15,941 nt of DNA from Flavobacteriales bacterium UBA5422 (GCA_002409405.1 DHNG01000043.1:24643-40583); one strand, 5' to 3'; counted from the first letter of the stretch, positions 1-6,181 are shown. Made by a program: numbers and translations. The notes: generated from the letters alone by a model not told the origin.

Positions 1-137
1 GTCTGGTACTGGAACTGACACTCTTTTTTGCAATGCTACATATCCGTTGAATGCTTTCGTTCCGTGAAACTGAACCATTTTTGGCAACTGTTCAGATAGC
101 TTCATTTTGTTTTCGAGTGTCAGTTCCAGTACCAGAC
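1..137. repeat. 23-bp perfect inverted repeat at the window edge
   Basis: Bases 1-23 are the exact reverse complement of bases 115-137, with 91 bases between. The match stops at base 24. Its outer limit cannot be seen because it starts at the first base of the window. The inner copy fits the reading frame of the Crp/Fnr gene well (CLVLELTL) and the outer copy does not. This favours a fold-back or misjoin at a contig end over a biological repeat, but a real hairpin cannot be excluded. Confidence 0.85.
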
Positions 138-444
138 ATGGTTCCAGTGCCTGTACACACATCTCCCCCGTTGTTTGTAACTTGTATGCAGGGTAATCAG
201 AAATCCACCAGTTTTCCATTGCAAACTGGATGATGTGCTCTTTCCCGGACAGGTCGTACATGTATGCTTTCAACAATCCCCGGACAACCAAAAATTCTGA
301 AACAACGCTGTCACCTCCTTTGATTAAAAATGCTTTCCGGTTAACTATTTTCGGTGTAAAGCAAGAGTAAACAAGTGCAAATTCTTCATCCGAAAGCGCA
401 ACAATCTCTTCAATGTGTTTTCTCAAAAAAGAGGCATATTCCAT
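1..444 (-). CDS. Crp/Fnr-family transcriptional regulator, 3' end missing
   Basis: The minus-strand frame stays open from an ATG at 444 to the window edge (148 codons, no stop). It has the N-terminal cyclic-nucleotide-binding-like beta-barrel pattern of small Bacteroidota Crp/Fnr regulators: an N-terminal helix, a FLIKGGDSV turn at about 39-47, a GLLKAYMYDLSGKEHIIQF strand pair at 56-74, and the start of the long dimerisation helix near 111-140. The C-terminal winged-helix DNA-binding domain is not in the window. The last eight codons (RVSVPVPD) lie inside a 23-bp inverted copy of codons 103-110 and do not look like the family's dimerisation helix, so they may not be genuine. The gene follows mdaB by 65 bp on the same strand, and a CRP-type operator lies upstream of mdaB, so it may regulate mdaB. 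The effector cannot be told from sequence. Confidence 0.8.
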   Translation of the reverse strand, partial: MEYASFLRKHIEEIVALSDEEFALVYSCFTPKIVNRKAFLIKGGDSVVSEFLVVRGLLKAYMYDLSGKEHIIQFAMENWWISDYPAYKLQTTGEMCVQALEPCLVLELTLENKMKLSEQLPKMVQFHGTKAFNGYVALQKRVSVPVPD

Positions 445-475
445 TGTGTAAATATACCAAAAAGGAAGTACACAA
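444..475. repeat. Inverted repeat at the start of the Crp/Fnr gene
   Basis: TTGTGTA at 444-450 is matched by its perfect reverse complement TACACAA at 469-475, with 18 bases between. The left arm abuts the ATG of the Crp/Fnr gene and the right arm lies in the leader after mdaB. The TGTG/CACA half-sites resemble Crp half-sites, but the spacing is too wide for a standard Crp dimer site. An autoregulatory or RNA-hairpin role is only a possibility. Confidence 0.3.
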
Positions 476-509
476 ACGTCATATCAACGGCATCGGGTTT
501 CTTATTCTT

Positions 510-1124
510 TTATTCATGTATCACTGCAACAATATGTTGCTGTAAATGCTCCAGGTACTGCAAACGGTAATTTTCCACCCGTTCCGGAACCGCATTTTTT
601 TCCAGGTCGTGAAAATGAAATCCGTTTATTTTTTCCATCCCTGTAAAAGCATTCATACGGTGAAAACCGAACATCACGCCATCGTCAACACTTGTTTCAT
701 TAAAGAATTCACCCGGCAATGTAAATGCAGTCTCCGGGGCATTCCAGGTAGTCGTTAGCATGTACTTTTTTCCTGTTAAGGTTCCACCCGTACCGTAATT
801 GATTTCCGGATTTTCCTTTTTTCTGCCGTCACTGTAATAAATTCCTTTGCGGTGTCCTGCTGTAAAAACGGTATCCAGGTATTCCTTGAATTTATGTGGC
901 AATCCGAACCACCACACCGGTGTATGGTAGATTACAAGGTCTGCCCACACAAATTTTTCGACTTCTGTGAGCAGGTCATATGATTCATTAATATCGGTTG
1001 TTTGCACTTTAAATTCATTTTCTTGTGTAAAAAATGTCATATCCCATTCCACCAGTGTTTTGTTAAACGCTCCTCCTGAATGGGCAAAATGCTGTCCTCC
1101 GTTGATGATAAATACGTTTTGCAT
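510..1124 (-). CDS. mdaB: MdaB-like NADPH:quinone oxidoreductase (flavodoxin fold)
   Basis: This 204-aa protein resembles MdaB, a cytoplasmic FAD-dependent NADPH:quinone reductase that makes two-electron reductions of quinones and protects against oxidative stress. Family marks are the N-terminal strand and flavin-phosphate loop NGGQHFAHSGGAFN (8-21), WADLVIYHTPVWWFGLP (60-76) followed by KEYLDTVFTAG (80-90), and YGTGG...GKKYMLTTTWNAP (110-130). Length is close to the roughly 193 aa of E. coli MdaB. The ATG at 1124 starts directly at the conserved first strand. About 20-30 bp upstream is a one-mismatch -7 box (GAACTTTG at 1142-1149, minus strand), and the CRP-like palindrome lies about 40 bp upstream of the expected transcription start. 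The Crp/Fnr gene follows 65 bp downstream. The family is clear; the actual substrate is inferred. Confidence 0.88.
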   Translation of the reverse strand: MQNVFIINGGQHFAHSGGAFNKTLVEWDMTFFTQENEFKVQTTDINESYDLLTEVEKFVWADLVIYHTPVWWFGLPHKFKEYLDTVFTAGHRKGIYYSDGRKKENPEINYGTGGTLTGKKYMLTTTWNAPETAFTLPGEFFNETSVDDGVMFGFHRMNAFTGMEKINGFHFHDLEKNAVPERVENYRLQYLEHLQQHIVAVIHE

Positions 1125-1170
1125 TGTCTTCTTTTTTACTGCAAAGTTCTACAAATGAACGGGAATTATC

Positions 1171-1188
1171 CTGTGAGGTATGTCACAG
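1171..1188. promoter_or_regulatory. CRP/FNR-type operator palindrome
   Basis: The sequence is CTGTGA-GGTATG-TCACAG, a perfect 6-bp inverted repeat with a 6-base spacer. It matches the TGTGA-N6-TCACA core recognised by E. coli CRP and many relatives. It sits in the 122-bp region between divergent mdaB and the YcxB-like gene. Its centre is about 40 bp from the likely mdaB start site and about 50 bp from the likely start site of the plus-strand gene, both usual distances for activation. A Crp/Fnr-type regulator is encoded one gene away. Binding is inferred. Confidence 0.6.
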
Positions 1189-1217
1189 TTTTTATATCCG
1201 GAAAGGCAATATATTCC

Positions 1218-1225
1218 TATCTTTG
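1218..1225 (+). promoter_or_regulatory. Bacteroidota -7 promoter box, YcxB-like gene
   Basis: TATCTTTG matches the TAnnTTTG -7 consensus used by the primary sigma factor of Bacteroidota. It lies 21 bases before the chosen ATG at 1247. No clear TTG -33 element is visible at the expected distance, which would fit an activator-dependent promoter using the palindrome at 1171-1188. Confidence 0.4.
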
Positions 1226-1246
1226 AAAATAGAATTACACGACACA

Positions 1247-1780
1247 ATGACCGAAATTACATTAAAAATTGACCTGGAAGAATTACGTGACATCTATTGG
1301 GGAAATGGTTACCAGCGCTACTTTTTCGGCCCCGCCACAAAGAAAGAATCTGCCTGGTTGGTATTTTCAATACTGGTATATCCTTTTTTTGCATGGTATT
1401 CCATTCGTTTGGAAGATTACATCTGGTTTGTATTTGGCACGGTCTTCTTCGTATTGTTGGTTTATCGGTTCATCGATGTTGCGAGACCAATCATTTCATG
1501 GAAAAAGTCGGTCATTGATTTTTTAAATCGGACAGAACAAATAAAGGTGCTCAAGTTATTGTATACGGATGAATACATCATTCACAGGGAAGATGAAAAA
1601 GACGTTAAGATGAATTGGTCTGCGATCACACATGCCAGTATCAACGACCGATATATTTCGTTTGAGCAGGAACGGAATTATTTTTTGATTCCCAGAAAAT
1701 CACTGACAGCGGCTGAATTCGCAGCACTATCGGAAATGCTATTGAAAAATGTGCCGATTGTTGAAAAAATAACCGGGTAA
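1247..1780 (+). CDS. YcxB-like membrane protein
   Basis: This 177-aa protein has two hydrophobic helices near residues 35-50 and 55-75 (WLVFSILVYPFFAWY and YIWFVFGTVFFVLLVY). A cytoplasmic C-terminal domain follows with the YcxB-like pattern: a strand with DEYIIHRE, the tryptophan of MNWSAITHA, a strand with YISFEQERNYFLIPRKSL, then a short helix. Family function is unknown. The frame can be extended to a TTG at 1124, but that overlaps the start of mdaB and lies upstream of the TATCTTTG box, so the ATG at 1247 is preferred. The gene is divergent from mdaB and may share the CRP-like operator. Confidence 0.72.
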   Translation: MTEITLKIDLEELRDIYWGNGYQRYFFGPATKKESAWLVFSILVYPFFAWYSIRLEDYIWFVFGTVFFVLLVYRFIDVARPIISWKKSVIDFLNRTEQIKVLKLLYTDEYIIHREDEKDVKMNWSAITHASINDRYISFEQERNYFLIPRKSLTAAEFAALSEMLLKNVPIVEKITG

Positions 1781-1884
1781 TGCCATTCGCTTTAATTCGT
1801 TCAAAATTGGATTCCATGGATCACGGGAAAGAAATAATTGCTAAAATTAAATCTGCGGCATACGGAGATATCCTACATTTGTAA
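1780..1884 (+). CDS. Possible 34-aa small protein or gene remnant
   Basis: An ATG overlaps the stop of the YcxB-like gene (TAATG) and opens a 34-codon frame ending in TAA at 1882-1884. The second half, from an internal ATG at 1816, has the composition of a real amphipathic helix (DHGKEIIAKIKSAAYGDI). This could be a coupled small protein, the remnant of a longer gene, or chance. The promoter box of the next gene lies over its last codons. Confidence 0.22.
   Translation: MPFALIRSKLDSMDHGKEIIAKIKSAAYGDILHL
1874..1881 (+). promoter_or_regulatory. Bacteroidota -7 promoter box, DUF4256 gene
   Basis: TACATTTG matches TAnnTTTG and lies 27 bases before the ATG at 1909, a normal leader distance. No TTG is seen about 20 bases upstream, so the -33 element is weak or absent. 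This box argues against the TTG start at 1885. Confidence 0.4.
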
Positions 1885-1908
1885 TTGACCTATAAGTTTA
1901 GAACACGT

Positions 1909-2478
1909 ATGAAAAAAAATATCCCCGATCAACTTTCCTCTGAACAAACTGTTCGGATACTGGAGCTTTTAAAAATCCGTTTTGAAAAGAATATGCATCG
2001 CCATGAAGGGATGAGCTGGACAGCCATACAAGTGAAACTGGAGGCAAACCCTGAAAAATTATGGTCGTTGAACGAGATGGAAGAAACAGAAGGGGAACCG
2101 GATGTTGTTGGATACAACGCTTCCACTGATGAATACAGTTTTGTAGACTGCTCCGCAGAAAGCCCGAAAGGACGCAGAAGTATCTGTTACGATTCTGAAG
2201 CACTTGAATCGCGGAAAGAGCACAAACCGAAACACAGTGCATTGGGAATGGCCTCAGAAATGGGAATCGAGGTATTAACAGACATCCAATACCGAGAACT
2301 GCAACAGCTTGGAAAATTTGATACAAAAACGTCCAGTTGGCTAAAAACTCCGGCAGGGATCAGAGAAATGGGAGGTGCTATCTTCGGAGACTGGCGTTAT
2401 GGAACGGTTTTCACTTATCACAATGGAGCAGAGTCGTATTACGCTGCCAGAGGATTCAGAGGCATTCTAATCGTTTAA
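1909..2478 (+). CDS. DUF4256 family protein
   Basis: This soluble 189-aa protein looks like DUF4256. Family-like blocks are FEKNMHRHEGMSW, KLWSLNEMEETEGEPDVV, DEYSFVDCSAESPKGRRSICYD written across two conserved segments, GMASEMGIEVLT, and the C-terminal GGAIFGDWRYGTVFTYHNGA. No signal peptide or membrane helix is seen, so it should be cytoplasmic. The family has no known biochemical function. The start is the ATG at 1909; a TTG at 1885 would fall directly after the TACATTTG promoter box. Its stop is 7 bp from the next gene, so the two are probably co-transcribed. Confidence 0.75.
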   Translation: MKKNIPDQLSSEQTVRILELLKIRFEKNMHRHEGMSWTAIQVKLEANPEKLWSLNEMEETEGEPDVVGYNASTDEYSFVDCSAESPKGRRSICYDSEALESRKEHKPKHSALGMASEMGIEVLTDIQYRELQQLGKFDTKTSSWLKTPAGIREMGGAIFGDWRYGTVFTYHNGAESYYAARGFRGILIV

Positions 2479-2485
2479 TAAAGAC

Positions 2486-3001
2486 ATGAAGATCCCCGAA
2501 AACTCCTTATTACGCTCCTACCGGTACAATCATGCAGACTCCTATAAACAGACGTTTATCAGCGATCGTACGGATATTAATTCGACAACCGTGGGGAAAT
2601 TGTTTTTTTCAAGTGGTCCGAAATGGATGGATCGGTTATTTATGCTACGCAACCGGCTTGTAAAAGTGTTTGGTTTAAAAACGTCAGGAGATTTGAAAGA
2701 CCGGGAAGAGCAATTGAATCGTTTTCAGTGTGAGCCGGGAGAACAGTTGGGATTGTTCAACGTATTTGAGAAAAATGACGAGGAAGTAATCATCGGGGAG
2801 GACGACAAGCATTTGAATTTCAGAGTTTCACTTCTGCTCAACAATACACAGAAACCACAGAAGGAACTAATTATTACAACAATCGTTCAGTTTAACAATC
2901 GATTCGGTCGCTTCTATTTTGCTGTCATCAAACCATTTCACACAGCAGTTGTACGATCAATGGTGAAAGGAATCATTCGGGAATTACAGGTATATAAATA
3001 A
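2486..3001 (+). CDS. DUF2867-like protein
   Basis: This 171-aa soluble protein resembles DUF2867: an N-terminal NSLLRSYRYNHADSYKQTF region, a middle GPKWMDRLFMLRNRLVKVFGL helix pair, DKHLNFRVSLLL, the strand pair ELIITTIVQFNNRFGRFYF, and a C-terminal FHTAVVRSMVKGI helix. In this family that arrangement is often read as a ligand-binding helix-grip-type fold, though no function has been established. There is no signal peptide. It starts 7 bp after the DUF4256 stop and so forms a likely two-gene operon. The family call is by recognition, not by search. Confidence 0.68.
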   Translation: MKIPENSLLRSYRYNHADSYKQTFISDRTDINSTTVGKLFFSSGPKWMDRLFMLRNRLVKVFGLKTSGDLKDREEQLNRFQCEPGEQLGLFNVFEKNDEEVIIGEDDKHLNFRVSLLLNNTQKPQKELIITTIVQFNNRFGRFYFAVIKPFHTAVVRSMVKGIIRELQVYK

Positions 3002-3098
3002 GCGAATAAAGAGTGAGCACTGATTGCGCAAATAAACACTGATCCATTCTATAATACCTAAAAATCTGCGGGTGAAGAAAAACAACCCAATAACGGTA

Positions 3099-3129
3099 TT
3101 GCCCATCTCCCAAATTGCCCGTATTTTTG
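3099..3129 (+). promoter_or_regulatory. Promoter of the chaN-like gene (-33/-7)
   Basis: TTG at 3099-3101 is followed after 20 bases by TATTTTTG at 3122-3129, which fits the Bacteroidota TTG / TAnnTTTG arrangement. The start codon is 14 bases after the -7 box, leaving a short leader. This is the best promoter in the left half. The rest of the 142-base gap (3002-3143) shows no gene. Confidence 0.5.
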
Positions 3130-3143
3130 AAAAAACTTAATGC

Positions 3144-4007
3144 ATGAACAAATTAGTCATTCTTCTTTTCGTACTAGGGTGTATATTCACCTCACTCAGC
3201 CAAGACAAACAAGCCTATGTTATCTTCAATGAGAAAGGAAAAAAAGTAAGTTACAAACACCTGTTAAAAGCTGCCTCAGAAGCGGAAATTACATTTTTCG
3301 GAGAATATCACAACAACCCGATTACTCATTGGTTGCAATACGAATTGACCAAAGATCTGGCTGCTCAAAACGAAAATAAATTAACCTTGGGTTTTGAAAT
3401 GTTTGAAGCCGATCAACAGCAATTGATGACGGATTTTTTAGCTGGAAAAACAGAAGAAAAACCGTTTGAAGACAGCATGCGTTTGTGGACGAATTACAAA
3501 ACGGATTACCGTCCGTTGGTACGTTTCGCCAAAGAAAAAGGAATCGTGTGTGTTGCTTCCAATATTCCGAGAAGAATCGCAAGCACTACTTTCAAAAAAG
3601 GACGAGCAGCACTGGATTCTCTTGACGCCGGCGAATATATGTTCATGTGCGATAAAAACTTTCCGGTCGACACATCGCTTTCGCAATACAAAATGATGTT
3701 GCAAATGTCGAGTGATCATGCAAAAGGACTGAATTTTATCAACGCACAGGCGATCAAAGATGCTACAATGGCACATTTTATTGATAAACACTGGACTCCC
3801 AATACACAGTTCATTCATTACAATGGTGCATTTCATACCGATTTTGACCAGGGGATTATCTGGTACCTGAAGCGGTTGCGTCCAAATGTAAGCTACACAA
3901 CTATTTCAACGGTTGAACAGGAAGATTTTAAAAAGTTGGATGAAGAACACATCGGAAGAGCAAAGTTTATCATTTGTGTGACACCCACCATGACGAAAAC
4001 ACATTAA
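3144..4007 (+). CDS. ChaN-like haem-binding-family protein
   Basis: This 287-aa exported protein belongs to the ChaN-like (DUF399) family. The best-studied member is an iron-regulated haem-binding lipoprotein. Family blocks are FFGEYHNNPITHWLQYEL (51-68), LGFEMFEADQQ (82-92), ASNIPRRIA (138-146), NFINAQAIKDATMA (197-210) and IHYNGAFHTDFDQGI (224-238). It has an N-terminal export signal with hydrophobic core LVILLFVLGCIF. Cys13 could be a lipoprotein cysteine (VLG-C, an imperfect lipobox); cleavage near SLSQ-DK is the alternative. It has its own promoter, and the glycosyltransferase frame runs on directly after it. Haem binding here is inferred from the family. Confidence 0.82.
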   Translation: MNKLVILLFVLGCIFTSLSQDKQAYVIFNEKGKKVSYKHLLKAASEAEITFFGEYHNNPITHWLQYELTKDLAAQNENKLTLGFEMFEADQQQLMTDFLAGKTEEKPFEDSMRLWTNYKTDYRPLVRFAKEKGIVCVASNIPRRIASTTFKKGRAALDSLDAGEYMFMCDKNFPVDTSLSQYKMMLQMSSDHAKGLNFINAQAIKDATMAHFIDKHWTPNTQFIHYNGAFHTDFDQGIIWYLKRLRPNVSYTTISTVEQEDFKKLDEEHIGRAKFIICVTPTMTKTH

Positions 4008-4024
4008 AAACAAGTAATGAACCT

Positions 4025-4954
4025 TTGCATTCGTTCGACAACATAGAGAATCAACGCATACTACTCTCCTTTCTCAACTGGGGGAAAGGGCATCTTTCTC
4101 GTTGTATTGATGTTTGCCGGAGACTTGAACGGCAAGGAAATACCATACTGATTGCATGCGAAGAAGATGATTTCACTATTTTAAACAGTTACATTCCTAC
4201 TGTCGAATACCTCCCCTTTCCCGGGTATCCGTTTTCATTTCAGGGAACGGGTGATTTTGCCAAGGATATCTGGAAGAGTAGAAAAGCACTGTCGGATTTT
4301 ATGAGATGGGAGCAAAACGAAGTAGAACGTTTGGTTATACAGTATCAGATTACATGCATTGTTTCCGATCACCGGTATGGTTTTTTCAGTAAAACAATTC
4401 CTTCTGTTTTTATGACACACCAGATCAATCTACCCATCAACTGGTGGCAACAGCCTGCACAATGGCTACACAACAAATGGATGAGAAAATTTTCATTTAT
4501 CTGGATCATGGATGATGAAAAAAATTCACTGGCAGGAAAATTAAGTCGAAAGGGAAGTCTTAAAAATGCTGCTTACATTGGCCATTTTAGCCGATTTGAG
4601 AAACAAGACAATGAGAAAACAATTGAACTTGGAGTGTGCAACGGCCCTCATCCATACAATCAGCAATTACTGGAACAATTAATTGGAAACAAAGGTTTGG
4701 ATGTTATTATTTCATCTATTTCCGGAAATGATTCGCGCATTGTTCACCCGGGTTCATGGAAAGAAACAGACGCATTGTTTTACAACGCAGCAACCATTCA
4801 CAGCTATTGCGGCTATTCTACCCTGATGGATCTGAAACGCCTTGGCTGCAAGGGTAAACTGATCCCTACTCCGGGGCAAACAGAACAGGAATACCTCCAC
4901 CGACTGCATCCCAATTTTGATTTTTCAGAATCCTCCGGGAACGTTTTCCTGTAA
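4025..4954 (+). CDS. MurG-like glycosyltransferase (GT-B fold)
   Basis: The protein has a GT-B layout. The N-terminal domain opens with ILLSFLNWGKGHLSRC, a glycine-rich acceptor-side loop like that of MurG-type enzymes. SDHRYGF and MTHQINLP follow, and a C-terminal nucleotide-sugar site carries HSYCGYSTLMDL and PTPGQTEQEYL. These blocks are typical of uncharacterised Bacteroidota glycosyltransferases. No membrane helix is present. The start is uncertain: there is no in-frame ATG near the first strand. The TTG at 4025 (17 bases after the chaN stop) puts 12 residues before the first strand; the TTG at 3974 would overlap chaN by 34 bases and add 17 residues. Either way it is tightly linked to the ChaN-like gene and probably co-transcribed. 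Donor and acceptor are unknown. Confidence 0.72.
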   Translation: MHSFDNIENQRILLSFLNWGKGHLSRCIDVCRRLERQGNTILIACEEDDFTILNSYIPTVEYLPFPGYPFSFQGTGDFAKDIWKSRKALSDFMRWEQNEVERLVIQYQITCIVSDHRYGFFSKTIPSVFMTHQINLPINWWQQPAQWLHNKWMRKFSFIWIMDDEKNSLAGKLSRKGSLKNAAYIGHFSRFEKQDNEKTIELGVCNGPHPYNQQLLEQLIGNKGLDVIISSISGNDSRIVHPGSWKETDALFYNAATIHSYCGYSTLMDLKRLGCKGKLIPTPGQTEQEYLHRLHPNFDFSESSGNVFL

Positions 4955-4960
4955 CGAATT

Positions 4961-4978
4961 TATAACAGACGGGTTATA
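4961..4978. promoter_or_regulatory. Small palindrome upstream of the OmpA-like gene
   Basis: TATAAC-AGACGG-GTTATA is a perfect 6-bp inverted repeat with a 6-base spacer in the 50-base gap between the glycosyltransferase and the OmpA-like gene, 27 bases before the ATG. It could be an operator. It has no following T-run, so it is a poor terminator. A weak box (TTTATTTG, one mismatch to TAnnTTTG) lies just downstream. Confidence 0.3.
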
Positions 4979-5004
4979 GAGGTATCTCCTTTATTTGATC
5001 TGTT

Positions 5005-5754
5005 ATGAAACAAATGCTACTTTCTCTCCTGTTGCTGTTCACAGCACACCCCTGTCATTTGCAGGACTTGTACATTCTGAAACAAGTTGACTCCATTCCT
5101 GTTCACTTCCGGTACGCAACGGATATCGTTGTCAATGCCACCACAATTCGTCATCAATTGAAGAAACTACAAACAATCCGTGATGGAAACATTGTTGTCA
5201 ATGCATACACTGATTCGGTCGGAACCATTGAATACAATACAGAACTCGGGGCAAAACGGTTGGCTGTTGCGCTGGAAAAAGTAAAACAATATGCGCATGC
5301 TGCCCTTCCGGTCACAGCGAACAATTGCCATGAAGACAGAAACAATCAGCCATTAGGAATCAATGATACCTTATATCGCAGAGTGGATATACTGGTGTAT
5401 GAACAACAGTTAAACATTGAATACGGAAAACCCTATCCGCTGCCAATTAACTTTGATGGTAATCAGCATGTTTTACTCCCGAAATCCAAACTGGTTATAA
5501 ATAAGATCACTACTGTCCTGGAAGCGCATCCGAAATTAAACGTCAAATTACATGGACATATCAGCGGGCACGATAGGGATTATGAATTATCGCTGAACAG
5601 AGCCATTGCTGTCAAAAACTATATGGTTGAACGGGGAGTTGACGAGAAACGGATTACCTGCAAAGGGTTTGATAATACTCAGAAGCTGTATCACGAAGAA
5701 CCCTGGGAAAACAATCCACTGAACCGAAGAGTGGAGATCATTTTCGTGGAATAG
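5005..5754 (+). CDS. Secreted protein with two tandem OmpA-like domains
   Basis: This 249-aa protein has a signal peptide (hydrophobic core MLLSLLLLFTA, cleavage near residue 20) and two OmpA-C-type domains. Domain 1 (about 30-133) contains AYTDSVGTIEYNTELGAKRL (68-87), with the Asp (D70) and Arg (R85) that bind diaminopimelate in peptidoglycan-binding members, and ends with the YRRVDILV motif. Domain 2 (about 145-249) contains INFDGNQ, HPKLNVKLHGH, ELSLNRAIAVKNYM, GVDEKRITCKGF and NPLNRRVEIIFVE. In domain 2 the HTD motif is replaced by HIS-G-HD in a shortened loop, so its Asp is missing or shifted. No beta-barrel domain is present, so it is probably a periplasmic or surface peptidoglycan-associated protein rather than a porin. 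Confidence 0.82.
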   Translation: MKQMLLSLLLLFTAHPCHLQDLYILKQVDSIPVHFRYATDIVVNATTIRHQLKKLQTIRDGNIVVNAYTDSVGTIEYNTELGAKRLAVALEKVKQYAHAALPVTANNCHEDRNNQPLGINDTLYRRVDILVYEQQLNIEYGKPYPLPINFDGNQHVLLPKSKLVINKITTVLEAHPKLNVKLHGHISGHDRDYELSLNRAIAVKNYMVERGVDEKRITCKGFDNTQKLYHEEPWENNPLNRRVEIIFVE

Positions 5755-5795
5755 AATATTGCTGAAAGAAATAGTGGTCATTTCGATTACTATTA

Positions 5796-6105
5796 AACCA
5801 CATAGGCCGCATAGGGACATAGGTATTGTATATAAGAGATCTAGTGACACATAGTAGCTCACTTCGTCAGCTGGGTTGATTACATCTGGTTATTGGAACT
5901 ATAGTTATGATGTGCTTATCAACTTTGTTCTCTATGTGGTTCATAAAAGAAATTAAAACAATAAGGTATATGGAAAATTTTCGTGGATTATAGCAACACA
6001 TAACAGCTAATTTGTCAACTAGGTTAATTATATCTGGTTATTGGAAATGTAGTTATGTGTACTTATCAACTTTGTTCTCTATGTGTCCTATGTGGTTCGT
6101 GAAAG
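5796..6105. repeat. Two-copy imperfect direct repeat with inverted termini (non-coding)
   Basis: Copy A (about 5842-5950) and copy B (about 5991-6105) are offset by about 148 bases and match over most of about 110 bases. They include an identical 14-mer (ATCTGGTTATTGGA at 5884-5897 and 6032-6045) and an identical 24-base core (5915-5938 and 6062-6085). AACCACATAG at 5796-5805 is the reverse complement of CTATGTGGTT, which ends copy A (5932-5941) and copy B (6088-6097). Stops interrupt every frame I checked. It fills most of the 460-base gap between the OmpA-like gene and yqeY, and looks like an intergenic palindromic repeat family. Genome-wide copies are expected but cannot be seen here. Confidence 0.7.
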
Positions 6106-6148
6106 GGTGAGCTCATCATCTGACTTTAGCAATTTTCGTGAAGAACAA

Positions 6149-6181
6149 AAAAGCCGCTCCCCTGTAGTTGGAACGGCTTTT
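6149..6181 (-). terminator. Rho-independent terminator of the division cluster
   Basis: AAAAGCCGCTCC (6149-6160) pairs with GGAACGGCTTTT (6170-6181) over 12 bp with one mismatch, around a 9-base loop. Read on the minus strand, the stem runs into six consecutive T. It lies 34 bases after the yqeY stop and is the natural end of the ftsW-ftsZ-yqeY transcript. In the plus direction the T-run is shorter, but some bidirectional action is possible. Confidence 0.8.

Noticed and set aside
1124..1246. 41-residue upstream extension of the YcxB-like protein
   Set aside because: It needs a TTG start overlapping mdaB and lies mostly upstream of the likely promoter box.
1898..2326. 142-codon minus-strand frame over the DUF4256 gene
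   Set aside because: The plus-strand protein has a coherent domain pattern; this frame is Cys/Ser/Phe-rich with no recognisable domain.
5587..5862. 91-codon minus-strand frame across the end of the OmpA-like gene and the repeat region
   Set aside because: It overlaps the conserved OmpA C-terminal motif and runs into non-coding repeat sequence; composition is not protein-like.
5842..6105. CRISPR-like array
   Set aside because: Only two long imperfect units about 148 bases apart, without short regular repeats and spacers or cas genes.
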